A DNA stretch of 64,000 nucleotides, from positions 18,682,354 to 18,746,353 of the forward strand of contig CM020620.1 of assembly GCA_009829735.1 (NCBI GenBank), given 5' to 3'. The position numbers and the translations under genes were made by a program. The DNA is from Pyropia yezoensis (Eukaryota; Rhodophyta; Bangiophyceae; Bangiales; Bangiaceae). Positions 31,141 through 42,949 of the stretch are shown piece after piece; the first letter of the stretch is position 1; every line of letters begins with the position of its first letter. The notes beneath the pieces are model-generated. The model had not been told where the DNA came from. It saw only the letters and a program-made list of their open reading frames with translations, and searched no databases.

Positions 31141-32200
31141 CCCCCCCGCCGCCCACCGCAACGCGGCGGCGGCGTCGACATGGGAGGACGGCGGGCAGGC
31201 GGCAACGGCCGCCGCCGGCGACGCAACAGGGGTGACCGCAAGGGAGCTACCCGGGTCGGGGGGCAGGGTGAGGCTGAGTGGCCGCCGCGGCTTGCGCCGC
31301 CGCTTGTCCCCAAGGCCCTTGCCGACAGCCCCGCCGCCGCCGACGCCGCCCCCGCCGCCGCCCCCGCCGCCGCCCCCGCAAGTGGCCCCCGGCGCGGCGG
31401 CCGCAGTGGCCGCAGCGGCCGCCGCAGCCGCCGCCGCAGCCGCCGCGTCGGCTGCGGCGGCCGGACCGGCAGCGGCGGCGGTGGTCCCCCACCCCCCCCC
31501 CACTCCCGCCGCCGCCCGCTTTCCCCCCCCCGCCGCCCGTACCCCCCACCCACTCCCCGGCGGCGGCAGGGGGATCCCAGCAGCACGCCGCGGGGACGAC
31601 GCGCCGATCGGCGGCAGCGCCGCCGCCGCCGCCGTCGGCGCCGTCGCGGACGGGGCCGTAACCCCCAGCGGCCGCCCCAACGGCTCGCCCCCACCCCCAT
31701 CCCCACCCCCACCCCCACCACCCACCGGGTCCTGCCAGCAGCACCACTAAAAAAAAAAGAGAGACGGCACCCACCCCGCCGCCAACAGCACCACGACAAA
31801 AGGAAAGAGAGAAGGCGCCCTCCCCACCTCAGAAGCACCTCTGCAGCCGTCAAGCCACAGCGACCACCCCGCCGCCAGCAGCACCGACGCTACGGGGGAG
31901 AGGCGGCGCCAACCCTGACGTCTGGCGTACCGCCACACCCTCCAGGTCGAGGCGACTACTGCGCCGCCAACAGAACGGCTAGCAGCACCACCGCCTTGGC
32001 GGAGGGACGCCGCCAGCCCGTTGCCAGAAGTCCTGCAGCACCCTCCCACCGCTTTGCCCGCCTCCCGGACTGCAGCAACAACGCGCTGAGAGAGGGAAAA
32101 CGCCCACACCACCGCAAGCAGAACCACCGCCCCGGGCAAGACACAACCGGGACACCGGAGCAAGATGCACGGGCACAAGGCCCAGTTCTCGGCCAGTTGT
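31009..32200. repeat. GC-rich low-complexity region with long C runs
   Basis: Poly-C tract at 31110-31138 and, inside the preceding segment, 30690-30720; (GCC)n stretches between 31330 and 31460. Frames of up to 570 codons run through it in several phases with compositionally biased products and are treated as artefacts. Confidence 0.5.
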
Positions 32201-33003
32201 AACAATGCTGCGCCCGGGAAGCGCCCCATAGGCAACGGCACCGCCGCGCCCGGCCGGTCACGGCCCCCGCGCTGCAGTCAGCACGCCTCAGGAGTTCGCC
32301 GCTGCCGCCGCTACCGCTGCGGCTGCGGCGGCGACGGTGCCAACAAACGAGTCGCCGCGGGGCTTTCGCCCACACGGCAGAGAAGAAGTGCGCGCCCCCT
32401 CGCCGGCACAGAGAATTGGCGCCCAGAAGGCGCTCACTGCAGAAACAACTCCTCACCGCAACCGCAGCCCAGCTGGACTTGGGACCTTCCTGATCTCGGG
32501 ACCGGAGATCTCTATCCTCGCTTTTTATTGGCTTCTCGCTTACGCACACGAGAGATAAACACGAGAGTTGCCTGGTCCCATGGCAGTGTGTTCCGACCGA
32601 GTTCTCAGTGTCCAATTCATTGGCGTGGCCCTTGGGTAAAAACTAGCACTATTTACGCTATGCGCGGATGGCGCGTTGTGTCCAGCGGAATAGTCAGTTG
32701 CGGGTTTTGGAGACGATGGCGATGATCGCCGGGTGGCTGACATGAGGCCTCAGGTGCCGTTTCTTGATGGAGCACGTGCTTCGTTTACCCAAGCCGTCAT
32801 TGGTGTCAAGACCTGGGGGAGTCGGCAGCTGTGCCTGCTGGTCATAGTTGTTGGGGGGGGGGGGGGGGTCGGTGCGCGATGAATGCCTGATGGCTTGCAA
32901 GCGATCTGGCCTCACCGAGCGCCATCCAAAGCCACCGCCTCGTCCGCGTCTTCCCTGTCAGGACGTTTTGGCAACCGTATTGTTGCCTGTCGAGTTTGCG
33001 GAG

Positions 33004-33471
33004 CTATCGCTCGACGAGAGTTTTGGCAAGCCCCATAGAACAAGTCATGTGGGACTGGGAGAAGACTGTGAATACAAACACAATTCTCTCGCAGGCTGAA
33101 AGGCTCGTCATATGGGTATTTACGACAACATGAGCAAAGTTGGATGGTGAGACGCTATTGGGCAGGCTGATGTCGACTTCTGCCAATCGTCACACGCTAT
33201 ACGGCACCGTCAGCAGGAAGGGTGGTCACCAGAGGGGCATGCAGCACATCACATCAGGAGCCCCCTGCGGCCGCGCTGCCATGGAATGAAAATACTCTCT
33301 GCGTGCGGACTTTGCAGCTCCGAAGAACGGTCTGGCTTCCCACGACTCCTCGCTGAAGGGCTCAGCACAACCACGACGAACTCCCTTTGACGAGAAGCTG
33401 TTTACGGATACGGCCGCCAAAAAGTTATCAATGCGTCCCGCGCGGGACGATCCCGCCGTTTCGACTGCCAA
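33004..33471 (-). pseudogene. Unrecognised decayed coding sequence
   Basis: One minus frame reads as ordinary protein (NSFSSKGVRRG, ARREYFHSMAARPQGA, SNFAHVVVNTHMTSLSACER) across 33471 to 33004 but has two in-frame TGA codons (near 33224 and 33188) and ends at TAG. It could be a decayed transposase or host gene; no family could be assigned. Confidence 0.25.
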
Positions 33472-33479
33472 AATGGTTG

Positions 33480-34091
33480 GCCTCCAACCGCTCCGAGCAC
33501 ACCCCTCTGGCCAACGGGGAGGGGTGGGATCACGCGCGCCCGCGCGGGCGCGTCACAGCCGCTATTCGACGCCCGTCACGTCATCACCCCCTACCCACAC
33601 CCTACGTCACGTCCCGCCCGCCCGCCCACTCATCCTCGTGGCCAACTGCCGCACACACACCCCCCCCCCCCCACCCCCCACCGCCACGCAGTCAGCTTGC
33701 TTGCTCGCACACCGGCCCGGCCCGCCCACCCTCCCCCCCCCCCCCCGGCTGACCCCGTCGTCCCACGGCCGGCAGGCGGTGCGCGCGTGACTTGAACGCG
33801 GACGGCAGGCAGCGTGTGCGCGGGCCCTTCTCCCTGCCTCTGCGGCCGGGCCGCACGCCCCGCGCGGCAGCCGCAGCCAACATCCGCGGCAGGGAGGCGA
33901 GGCAGCCCGCCGCCAGCGGGACCAACCACACTGCGCGGGGGCGGGGGGGGGGGGAGGGGGGAAGCGCTGCCGTGCCCCGTCTGCCCACTACCGTCGGGCG
34001 ACGTGAAAGAGGGTGACAGAGCAAACGCAGCGACCCCACGAGGGGCGTCACGCGCCCCGCCCGCGCTGGTCCACTCTCCTCACTCTCCCCG

Positions 34092-34124
<33 letters not shown>

Positions 34125-36300
34125 ACCGACCCCCTCTGCGTGCAAACGCAGTCTGCAGCTTCGGCCGCCGTCCCCCTCGACCTCTTTGGGCCACGTCTTG
34201 CCGAGGCGCACTGGTCGGCACTTTCCCCCCCTCCCCTGGCGGGCGCCCTCTATTCGCTCGCCCCGCTCACTCGCCCCGGCAGGTCGCGGTCGGCGGGTCG
34301 TACCCCCCCCCCCCCCTTCCCGTGCCACTGGCAACCGCCGCCGTCCCACTTGACCACGCCGGGGGGTTGCCGCGCCGTCTCGAGCGGCGGCGGCCGCCAG
34401 CGGTACCGCCGGCGCCCCTTCGTCCGTGTGGCTGCCCCCCCCCCACGGCACTGACTGGCTGGCCAGGCGCTCTCCCCCCTTCCCCCACCCCGCCCCCCCT
34501 CGCCTTCAACCGACCCCCCCGCCCTCACACCCCCTCCCATCCTCCCCACCCCCCCCTTCCATCCCCCCTTCGGCACTGACGAACGGCAGACAGGACGCGT
34601 CACGCCCCTCCCCCCCCCCCTCCCCCTATCTCCGGGCCCCCTATTTACGGCGCAGCGACCTCACCATCGCGCGCTCACATCCCCTGCCTTCATCACCCCC
34701 CACCCACACTCACCTAACCCCCCCCCCTCCCCCCTCACCCCCTACCTACGCTGCGCGAGCTTGCGCGCGAGCGCACGCGCGAGCGCCGGGTACGCTCTTG
34801 GCTGCCGTCGACCCCCCCCCCCCCCTCTGCCCACCGCTGACGCCACCACCACCACCACCGCCGCAGCCGCCGCCGCCGCCGACACTGCCGCCGACTGCCG
34901 CCGCCCCCCGCCGCCGCCGCCTCCGCCGCCGCCGCCGGCCCCTCCGCTTCCCTACATCACGTCGCGAGGCCCCGTAGGTGGCGGTACTGGACCCCCCCCC
35001 TGCTTTTGTGCCTCCCGTCCCATCCTGTACACCGCCGGTACTTTGGTGTGGCCGGGACACCGCAGAGGGGGCACATCGGCCACAGACGACATCTCTGGGG
35101 GGCCTCTGCGGTGGGGGGGGGGGGGGGGGGGGGGGGGCGCGGGTTACACCGGGGGGGGGGGGGGGTTTTGGGGGGGGGGGGGGGGGGGGGGGGGGCAGGT
35201 GGGTGCGTCGGGGGAGGGGGGAGCTCGCGCGGTGACAGGCCGCTGCCACTTCGCTGCTCGCGTTGCTGCGCGCACCCCCGCGTGTGCCTCCCCCAGATGT
35301 GCTTTGGAGGGAGTGGGGGGGAGCGCGCTACCCTTGTCGCCGTCGCCACCGCCGCCGCCGCCGACACCACCACCACCGCCGCCACCGCCGCCACCGCCGC
35401 CGCCGCCGCCACCGCCACAACGCCCTCCCGCCCACCCACCCCTTCCCCGTCTCCCCCGGCTGCTCCCCCACCCCCTCCCTCCCCTCCCCCCTCCCCTCCC
35501 CGGCGGTCACGGCGTGGCCGCCCACCGTCGTCGGCGTCGCCACCACCCCCCCCCCCACCACCCCCACATCTCTCAACTCCCCCGCACGGCAGCGTCGGCG
35601 GCGTCGCGCCGAGCCGTGCCGCCGCCACCGCGTTTGGGGCTCCCGCTGCGACTGCCGCTGTGCCCACCACCACCGCCCCCACGCCGCCGCGTGGACGCCC
35701 GGCTCGGCCGCCCCCCCGGTGGGTTGACAGCGTGCCCGGCATGGACGGCCCGCCCCACGCACGCACGACCGACGTCCGCCGCGAAGGCGGCGGCGGCGGC
35801 GGCGGTGTCGATGGCCGCGGCGGCGGTGGTGGTGGTGGTGGTGGTGGTGGTGGAGGGGGGGGTGGCGGTGGCGGTGGCGCTGGGGGGGGTGGTGGCACGG
35901 GCCAAGGGGAGACGGAGAGGCGGGCGGCGGTTGTGTGGGGGCGGGACCCGGCCGGCGGTGGCGACCGCCGGCCGCTGCCGCCCGCGGTGGAGAACATGCC
36001 GCGTGTGCAGGGGCCGGTGGGGGAGGCGGGCGGGGGTGGGCGGGGGAAGAACTTGGTCGGGGGGGGGGGGGGTGACGTGGGGGGGGGGGGTGACGTGGGG
36101 GGGGGGGGGGGCCGCGGGGGGCTCGGCTGGCCGCCCCCGGCCCCGGCGGCCATTGTGCGGGGTGGGGTGGGGGGGGGGGGGGGGGCGGGGCGTGGGGGGG
36201 GGGAGAGGACGGCGGCGGGCCCGCCGCCGTCGACGCCGCGCTCACCGTCGGGGGGGATGAGGGCGGCGGCTATGAGGCCACCGGCGCCAGCGGCCGTGCA
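33480..36300. repeat. Homopolymer and simple-repeat rich region
   Basis: Long C runs (for example around 34088-34122 and 34812-34823), then long G runs (35110-35137, 35149-35165, 35171-35195, 36060-36115) and a (GGT)n tract at 35826-35850. Base calling and frames are unreliable here. The last ~200 bases probably contain the start of the zinc-finger gene that follows. Confidence 0.6.
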
Positions 36301-36318
36301 CGGTCCTACTGGGATACG

Positions 36319-38020
36319 GTGCTGACCCCGCCCGGCGGTGGCGGCGGGGGGGCTGACACCGCCGCTGCCGCCGAGCCGTCGGCAGGCGCTGGGGCCACGG
36401 CGTGGGTGGCGACGCCCCTGTCCCTGCCGGGGGAGGAGGTGGACGCCAAGCGCCGCCGCTGTGGCGACGGCCCGCGGGCGCCCCTCGGGGGCGGCGTCGG
36501 CGGCGGCATCGGCCGGCCCGGCACCGACTGGGTTGGCCACACCGCCCCGGGAGGCGGCTCGGATGACGACTGGGCGGTGGGGGGAGCGGCGGTTGGCCCC
36601 CCCCCGCCCCCCTCCACCGCCGCCGCCGTCCACGGCGGCCGCCCCTTCCAAGCGGTGGTCCTGCCGTTGGACGATGGCCAGCGGTGGCGCGCTGCCGCCG
36701 GCCACGTGGCCACCGGAGGCGGCAGCGCCATGCCGCCGCCGCCGCCGCCCGTGTGGTGGGGGCGGCGCGGCGTCGGCGCCCTGACCGCCGACGCGGTTGC
36801 CCGCGGCCGCCTTGGCGCGCACGCGCCGGCCGATGCGGCGTTGATGGCGCCCGATGAGCACGCCGCGGCAACGGCGGCGGCGGCAACGGCGGCGGCGGCA
36901 ACGGCGGCGGCGGGGGTGGGCCCATCCCCCACCGGCGACCCGTGGTGGCCCCCGCCTGACGGCCCGTGGGGGGCTGCTCCGCAGGGCGCCACGGGCGGCC
37001 ACCCCCCCGCCCCCCGACCCGTCGCGGGCGCCTGGGCACCGGCGGGCGTGCCGTCGCCGTCGTGGGCCCGCGGCTTGCCGTGCCACGCCCACGTCCCACC
37101 GGCCCGCGGTGGTGGTGACGGCGGCTACGACGGGCAGGATGGTGGGGAGGCGCCCATGATGACGTGGGGGGGGGCGGCCGCCCCCGGCGAGGCGCCTGTC
37201 TATGCCGAGGACATGGCTTGGGCTTTCCCACCGGCGGGCTCACCGCCCCTGCCGCAGCAGCGGCGGGCGCACCCGGCGTGGGATGATGGGGCGGAGGCGG
37301 CGGCGTGGGCACCGCCGCCGGGCACGCGGGCACCCCTTCAGCGCGGCGACCATGGTGCCCCGTTGGTGGTGGGGCCCTCTTTGGAGGCGCCCAACGACCT
37401 GTGGTCACCCCGTCACCCCAGTGGCAGCGTCCACCGCCGCAGCGACGACGGCGGTCGCGCCAGCGGCAGTGGCCACGGTGGCGGTGGCGTCGGTGGCGGC
37501 CGTGGCGTCGGGGGCGGCGGGGACGGCGGCGGCGGCATGTGGCCGCTCCCAGAGGGTGAGCTGTTGCCGCCTACAGAGCGGTCGGTGGGCTTCCACCACG
37601 GCGCAGGCGGCTGGGAGGGGGCGCCCGACGGTGCGCGGCCGGCCGGCCACCTGCCTGGCGCCGACGCTCCCGGGGCGTGGGTGCGGCGGCCGCAGCCGCC
37701 GCGGGCGTCGCCGATGGCGCTGTATGGGTCGCTGCCGACGCGGCTGCGGCTGCCGCGGGTGCGGGGACCGGCGGCCGCCGCCCCGTCGATGGCCGCGCGG
37801 TCCCGCTCTGCGGCCTTGGTGGCCGCCACCGCCGCCGCCATCCCGCCCGCGACCGGCCGGCGGCTGCCCCCCGGCGGCGCGCCGCCGCTGTCACGGCGGC
37901 CAGCGCACGTGCGGCTGCCATTCCCCGCCGCCGGCGCCGGGGCTGGGCGCCCCGCCGGTACCGGGAGGGTGGAGGAGAGTGCCAACTGGAAGTGGGCGCC
38001 CCTGCTGACGCTGCAGCAGC

Positions 38021-38051
<31 letters not shown>

Positions 38052-38505
38052 GCGGTCCGCGGCGGCGGCGGTGGCGGCGGCGGCAGCGGCCGCAGCGGCG
38101 TGTACGGGCCGTGGCGGGGTCGCCAGCGGCGGTGGTGGTGGTGGCGTCGGCGGCGGGGGCTCGCCGACGCACCTCGCCGCCGCGGGTGGCTGGCCGACGC
38201 ACCCCGTGGCGGGCGGCTGGCCGACGCACCCCGTGGCGGGCGGCTGGCCGACGCACCCCGTGGCGGGCGGCTGGCCGGCCCTCCCCGAGGCGGGCGGCTG
38301 GCCGCTGCCCCGTGGTGAGGCCGCGGCGGTGGACGCGGCGGCCACGGCGGTGGCGGTGGACGCGGCGGCCACGGCGGCGGCGGGCCGCTCCCTGCTGCCC
38401 GGCGACAGCGTGCACGTGGCGGGGGCGCTCTGGCGTGGCCGCCGCGTCGGATGTGACCTGTGCGCGGCGTCGTTTCGGCGGCAGTCGGACCTCAACCGGC
38501 ATAAG
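36319..38505 (+). CDS. C2H2 zinc-finger protein, exon 1 (5' end uncertain)
   Basis: Large Gly/Ala/Pro-rich N-terminal region ending in the first half of a C2H2 finger (CDLCAASFRRQSDLNRH). The coding frame looks open back to about 36094, after a TGA, but no ATG lies in that stretch, so the true start is upstream across homopolymer runs or an intron, or is the Met near 36730. Residues WPTHPVAGG repeat several times near the end of the exon (27-bp DNA repeat). The exon ends ...CGGCATAAG|GTACGT at 38505. Likely a nuclear DNA-binding transcription regulator; targets unknown. No known family outside the fingers. Confidence 0.7.
38188..38290 (+). repeat. 27-bp tandem repeat inside the zinc-finger gene
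   Basis: About 3.5 in-frame copies of a unit containing GGCTGGCCGACGCACCCCG, encoding GGWPTHPVA; flanking units are degenerate. Confidence 0.85.
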
Positions 38506-38792
38506 GTACGTTTCGTCACCGGGGGGGTGCGGGGGACAGGTTGTCGGATTCAAGGTCGTCGATCGCTTCCGGTTGACTTTGCCTGCGCTGTCGGCTGAAG
38601 GCTTTGTTTCTGTCTCCCTGTCGTGTCTTCTCTTGTTGCGCCTGTTGCTGGGGCGTCGGTGGGTCCGGGGCTGCCATGGCGGCTCGTGCTCGTCGCCTCG
38701 TGCGGCACTGTGCCATACCCCCTCCCCCGTCCGCCATTGGACGCTGCCCTCTGGCTGGTGCCGCCCCCCTCCCCCCCCGCACCCGTGTCCAG
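38506..38792 (+). other. Intron of the zinc-finger gene
   Basis: 287 bases, GTACGT donor and GTGTCCAG acceptor preceded by a C/T tract, phase 0. Splicing joins NRHK to VFNH and so completes finger 1 as C-x2-C-x12-H-x4-H, which supports the boundaries. Confidence 0.8.
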
Positions 38793-39737
38793 GTGTTCAA
38801 CCACATCAACCCCCGAGAACACAAGTGCACCTTCCATGGCTGCCACCAGGCGTTCAACCGCGCCACCTTTCGCCGTGAGCACGAGCGCACCGTCCACCTG
38901 GGCATCAAGGCCTTTTGCTGCTACCAGTGTCCCAAGCTGTTTGGCCAGCGCAGCAGCTTGACGCGGCACTGCAACCACGCGCATGAGCGGGTGCAAGAGG
39001 TGATTGCTGACGGCCTGGCGCCCAAGGGGCCCACCCTCCCAGTCGGCGCCCGCTGGTGTGCACCGGCCGACGGCGGTGGCCGCCGCGGTGGCCGCCGCAG
39101 GGACGGTGACGGCGATCCGCCGCCGCCGCCGCGCGTGGCGGCGCTGGTGGAGGCGGCGTACTGCCTCGTCGTGGCCAACCGGCGGGACCGCGCCGCCCGG
39201 AAGGCGGGGTCGATCCCGCGGCGGGCGGTCGCGGTGGGGGCGGCCGCGGCGGCCGAGACGGCGGCAGCGACCGCAGCGGCTGTCACGACGGCCACGACGG
39301 CCGCGACGATGGGTGCGGCGGGGGTGGCGGGGACGGCAACGGCGGCGATTGCGCTCGACGCTAGCAGTAGCAGCGGCACGGGTGCGAGGCGCGGCAGCGC
39401 GGCGGCGCGCCGCGCCCGTGGCCGCCGCCCCACCACTGCCGCCATCCGCCAGCCCAACAGCAGCCGTGGCCGAGCTGGGCGGGGCGGCCGGGGCGGCCCG
39501 GCGGCCGAGGCGGCGGCGGGCGTCAGCGACGGCAGCGACGGCGGGGACGGCGGGGACGGCGACACTACCTGCGACGACGACGACAATGCCGACAATCGCA
39601 GCGGGGGGCTGGACGACGAGAGCCCCGGCGGGAGCGGGGACGGCCGCGGGGGGGGCACCGCAGGCGCAGTGGGGGGGCCGGCTGACGGCTTCCGAGACGG
39701 CAGCGGTGCCGCGGGTAGCCCGTCGCACAGCGTCTAA
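38793..39737 (+). CDS. C2H2 zinc-finger protein, exon 2
   Basis: Begins with the last His of finger 1. Finger 2 (CTFHGCHQAFNRATFRREH then ERTVH, C-x4-C-x12-H-x4-H) and finger 3 (CYQCPKLFGQRSSLTRH then CNHAH) follow, linked by a short HLGIKAF linker. The remaining ~260 residues are Ala/Gly/Arg-rich with an acidic stretch (GDTTCDDDDNADN) near the end and a stop TAA at 39735-39737. The fingers have the hydrophobic and helix positions of DNA-binding TFIIIA-type fingers. No introns later in the frame. Confidence 0.75.
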   Translation: MFNHINPREHKCTFHGCHQAFNRATFRREHERTVHLGIKAFCCYQCPKLFGQRSSLTRHCNHAHERVQEVIADGLAPKGPTLPVGARWCAPADGGGRRGGRRRDGDGDPPPPPRVAALVEAAYCLVVANRRDRAARKAGSIPRRAVAVGAAAAAETAAATAAAVTTATTAATMGAAGVAGTATAAIALDASSSSGTGARRGSAAARRARGRRPTTAAIRQPNSSRGRAGRGGRGGPAAEAAAGVSDGSDGGDGGDGDTTCDDDDNADNRSGGLDDESPGGSGDGRGGGTAGAVGGPADGFRDGSGAAGSPSHSV

Positions 39738-40597
39738 CGGGCGCGCTCGCGGCGGGCGAGTCAAGCCAGCCACGGCCGCCGCCATGGGCCGATGGGGCTG
39801 GGGTGGACGCGGGGGAGGCTGGGAGTGCCTGGAACGGCCGCTGATTGGTCGCGGTCGCGGGGCCGGAGGTTCGAGATGCCGGGAAGGCGGCGGAAAAGGC
39901 GGCGGGGGAGGGGGGCGGAGGGCAGGGAGGGCGGGGTTCCTTGCGCCGGGAAACAAGGGGGGGGGGGAGGGGGGAGAGCGTGGGGGGGGAGGGCGAGGGT
40001 GGGGGGGAGCGGGAGGCGCACGCGCCCCCCGACCCCCCCTCGCCCAGGGGGGTGCTCCGCAGCGTGCAGCGGCAGTGGGTGCGCGTCGGCGGCTGCCCCA
40101 GAGCGGCTGCGTGATATTCTATATATCGCGAGGGGCTGAGGGTCCCCGGCCGGGTGGGGACCTTCGTTGCGGCGGCGCGGCCGCTGCCGCGCACACGCCC
40201 CCTTCGACCCAGAGGATGGCCGGATGTGGCGATGGTGGTGGGATCGCCCGCATCCTGCGGTACACTTGCATTGATTCTCTTTTTCTTGTGAACCTTGACT
40301 GGGCTGCTGCGTGCAACAGCAACAGTGCCGCCAAAAAGCAGTGTCTAAGCCAGTCTAAGCTAGTCTCAGCCAATCACACGGACAGAAGTCGTGGTCAGGC
40401 CAACCAGACACTCTTGCAACTCGTCGCTGTTGCAAGCATCAGCCAAACTTCAAAGCACAGCTACCCAAATCGTCTGACAGACTGAAAAAAGCAGTCCCAC
40501 CCAACCCCGTCCCGCAGACGCACCTGCCCCCTCCCGCCCCTGCCCCCGCCCCCGCCCCCACTTCCACCCCCCACACCGCCCCTCGTAGCATAAACGA
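39738..40597. other. Intergenic region between convergent zinc-finger and primase genes
   Basis: G-rich to about 40090, then more balanced sequence with an AT pocket (ATATTCTATATATCG near 40113). Presumably the 3' untranslated regions of both neighbours. Confidence 0.45.
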
Positions 40598-42041
40598 TCA
40601 CGAATCCTCTACAAAGCGGTCACGGTACACGTCCATCATGGCCGGGTCGAGGCCGACCAGCCGCACGCCGCCCGCCGCGCGCACGCCTACGGCCGCCGCC
40701 GTCTTCGCGTCCATCACCGCCTGGGCAGCGTCGAGGATGGCCGCCTCGGCGGCCGCGACCGCGGCCGCGTCGGCACCGGGGGTGGCGGCGACCGCCCGCG
40801 CCGCGGCGGCGGCCGCGTCGCAGCGGCCGCGGGCGGTGGCCACGGCGGCGGTTGCCACCGCCCCCCGCTCCACCCCCACCACCAGCTCCACCGCCCCCGC
40901 CGCGTGCTTGACCGGCGACTTCCAGCACGGCCGCCACGCAGTGACCGTTGAAGAGGAGGGAGCGCTTGCGGAACAGCGCACTCTCCGCGCTGTTGATGTA
41001 CATGTACTTGGGCGCCCGCTCCGACGGGGAGAGGGCGCGCCCCCCAAACGCCACCACATCCCCGTCCCCATCCGGATGGGCACCATCACCCGGTCCCGAA
41101 ACATGTCGTACACGCGGCCCATCTTGGCAGAGCGGGACAGGAGGCCCACGGCCACACACTCATTCTCCTCGTACCCACAGTCCCGGGTGAGGGAGGTGGT
41201 GAGGAAGTCACACGCGTCGGGGGCAGAGCCGATGCCAAACGCCGCCACGGTGGCGGCCGACAGACGTCGCTCTGTGGCCACGTACGCCCGCGCGCGGGCC
41301 GCGTTGGCAGAGCGGCCCGTGCAGGGCTCGTCTGCCCACGCCAGCGCCGTCGCCGCCAGGATACGCACGCGGTCGCGGCGGCGGCGGCGAGCCTCTTCGG
41401 CCGCCTCCTCCGCCGCCGCGGCCGCCGCGCGGGACCGCTCGGCCGTCGCCGCCGCCGCCACCGCAACGTCTTCCTCTTGCTCAGGGGTCAGCGGGGGGCC
41501 GCCGCCGTCGCCGCCACCGCTGCCCCACCTCCCCCTGGGCGCAAGCGGGAGGACGCTGCCAGCACCGCCGCCGCCTCGGGGTACCGCTGGGCCAGGGGCT
41601 CGAGCGCCGCCTGGCGGGTGGGGAGCCCCCGCGCTTCCGCCTCAAACCGCAGCGCGTCGCCCGCGGCGCCACACGCAAAGCAGCGGTACTGGCCGGTGGT
41701 GTCCGACACGCGCAATGGATGGGTTGGTGTTGTCGTGGAAGGGACACCGGACGGTGAGGGTGGAGGCGCCCCGCCGCCACACGACGGACGCGTCGCCCAC
41801 AAATTCCATAACGACGGCGGAGAGGGGGAGGCCCGCCGCGCGTCGGCCCACCGCCGCCGCCTCCGCCGCTGCAGCTGCCGCCGCCGCTATCCCACCTGGG
41901 GGTCCCGCCGGTCTGGGCGGCACGCCGCCGCGCCGCCCGGTCGGCCAACGCGGGGCGGGGGCGGCCCAGGGGCACGGGCGAGACAAACGCGGCGGCCAGC
42001 TGCCGCGTCGGCGGGGGGGCAGCGCCGGGGAGGGTGGCCAT
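40598..42041 (-). pseudogene. DnaG-type DNA primase, frames interrupted
   Basis: Bacterial-type primase that would make RNA primers, probably in the plastid. Signals in order on the minus strand: ATG at 42041 with an Ala/Arg/Pro-rich start (MATLPGAAPPPTRQLAAAF) resembling a transit peptide; CHC2 zinc ribbon CPFHDNTNPS (~41750-41720) and CFACGAAGD (~41685-41660); an Ala/Arg-rich linker; catalytic-core N-part YDMFRDRVMVPI (~41110) and VVAFGGR with PKYMYINS (~41065-40990). These lie in different frames. One surplus base at about 41716, one indel in a C run near 41500 and one missing base near 41080 would each be needed, plus another before the zinc ribbon. No TOPRIM aspartates are visible downstream. 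Consensus errors or true decay are both possible. Confidence 0.6.
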
Positions 42042-42525
42042 GGCTTGACACGCCCCAAGAGGGGAACGAGGGTGGGCCCAAGGGGGAGGGGGGATAAGGG
42101 GGGGGGGGGGAGTGGAGAAGGGGTGGCCACGTGGGGGAGAGGAGGGGGAGCGAGGAGGAGTGGAAGTGGGGGGAGGAAGAGGGACGTGGTGCCGACGGGG
42201 AAAGAATCGTGGGTCGAGGGGGAAAGGAGGGCGGAGCGGAAATGTGGCGGGGGCTTGTCGGGAAAAAACACTGATCAGGGCGGGGTCGAGGGTGGATGTG
42301 GCGGGCACGTTTAGGGGTGTGGCGAGTTCGTGGGGGTAGCTGCAATAAAGGAAGTAGTACTGAATAGAAGTACGTCTTGGATGTAGTTTGCACATTTACT
42401 TGTTTCGATCTACCCTATTCATGGTAGGGTCAATGAAGTGATGCGGTGGGCGCAGGTGGATGGGGAAATGGAAATGGGGGTGATGCGGCGTAAATAGAAG
42501 CTGCATACGAGGCGAAACGATATGC
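42042..42525. other. Upstream region of the primase, G-rich
   Basis: GGGGGA/GGAGG-rich on the plus strand to about 42240; nothing gene-like beyond. Confidence 0.4.
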
Positions 42526-42536
42526 GTGACCTCAGC

Positions 42537-42578
42537 AGCGCGCGCGCGCGCTTTTGAGGTAAAGCGCGCGCGCGCGCT
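42537..42578. repeat. Perfect (CG)n cruciform, 18-bp arms
   Basis: Left arm AGCGCGCGCGCGCGCTTT, six-base loop TGAGGT, exact inverted right arm. Alternating CG also favours Z-DNA. Confidence 0.85.
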
Positions 42579-42949
42579 CTTGGTGGCGGCCGAGGAGGCG
42601 CACTCTCGAAGCAACGACAAAAATGGCGCGCTTCCCGCCCCCCGCTCGCCGACGTCCGGCACGCCTATCGTCGTCCCTCATCCTGCCTCACTCGCCCTCA
42701 TTCCATACCTCGTATTTTCGCCTTCGCCCTGTCTCCGTGCCACTCCTCCCATTGTCGCCGAAGCCTTATTCTATCCCCCACCCGCACGCGATGCCCTCAT
42801 GACCTCCTGCCATCACCTGTTCCTCTTTGCTCCCGCCTATGACCACCAGCCTCGCACTGGTGGATCGGACTTAGGATCCCAGACCCTCGTTTACCATCGC
42901 TGCACTGATGGCGTCCTCTTCCGCTGCGGCTACACCGGTCCCACGCCAC

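Noticed and set aside
30490..32202. 570-codon plus-strand ORF and several other long frames at 30.3-31.9 kb
   Set aside because: Frames are open in nearly every phase because stop codons are rare in such GC-rich DNA. The products are Pro/Ala/Arg tracts crossing poly-C runs, and only the PP2C-like minus frame has a recognisable motif.
34957..37092. 711-codon minus-strand ORF
   Set aside because: Antisense shadow of the zinc-finger exon and homopolymer DNA. Pro/Ala/Arg low complexity, no domain.
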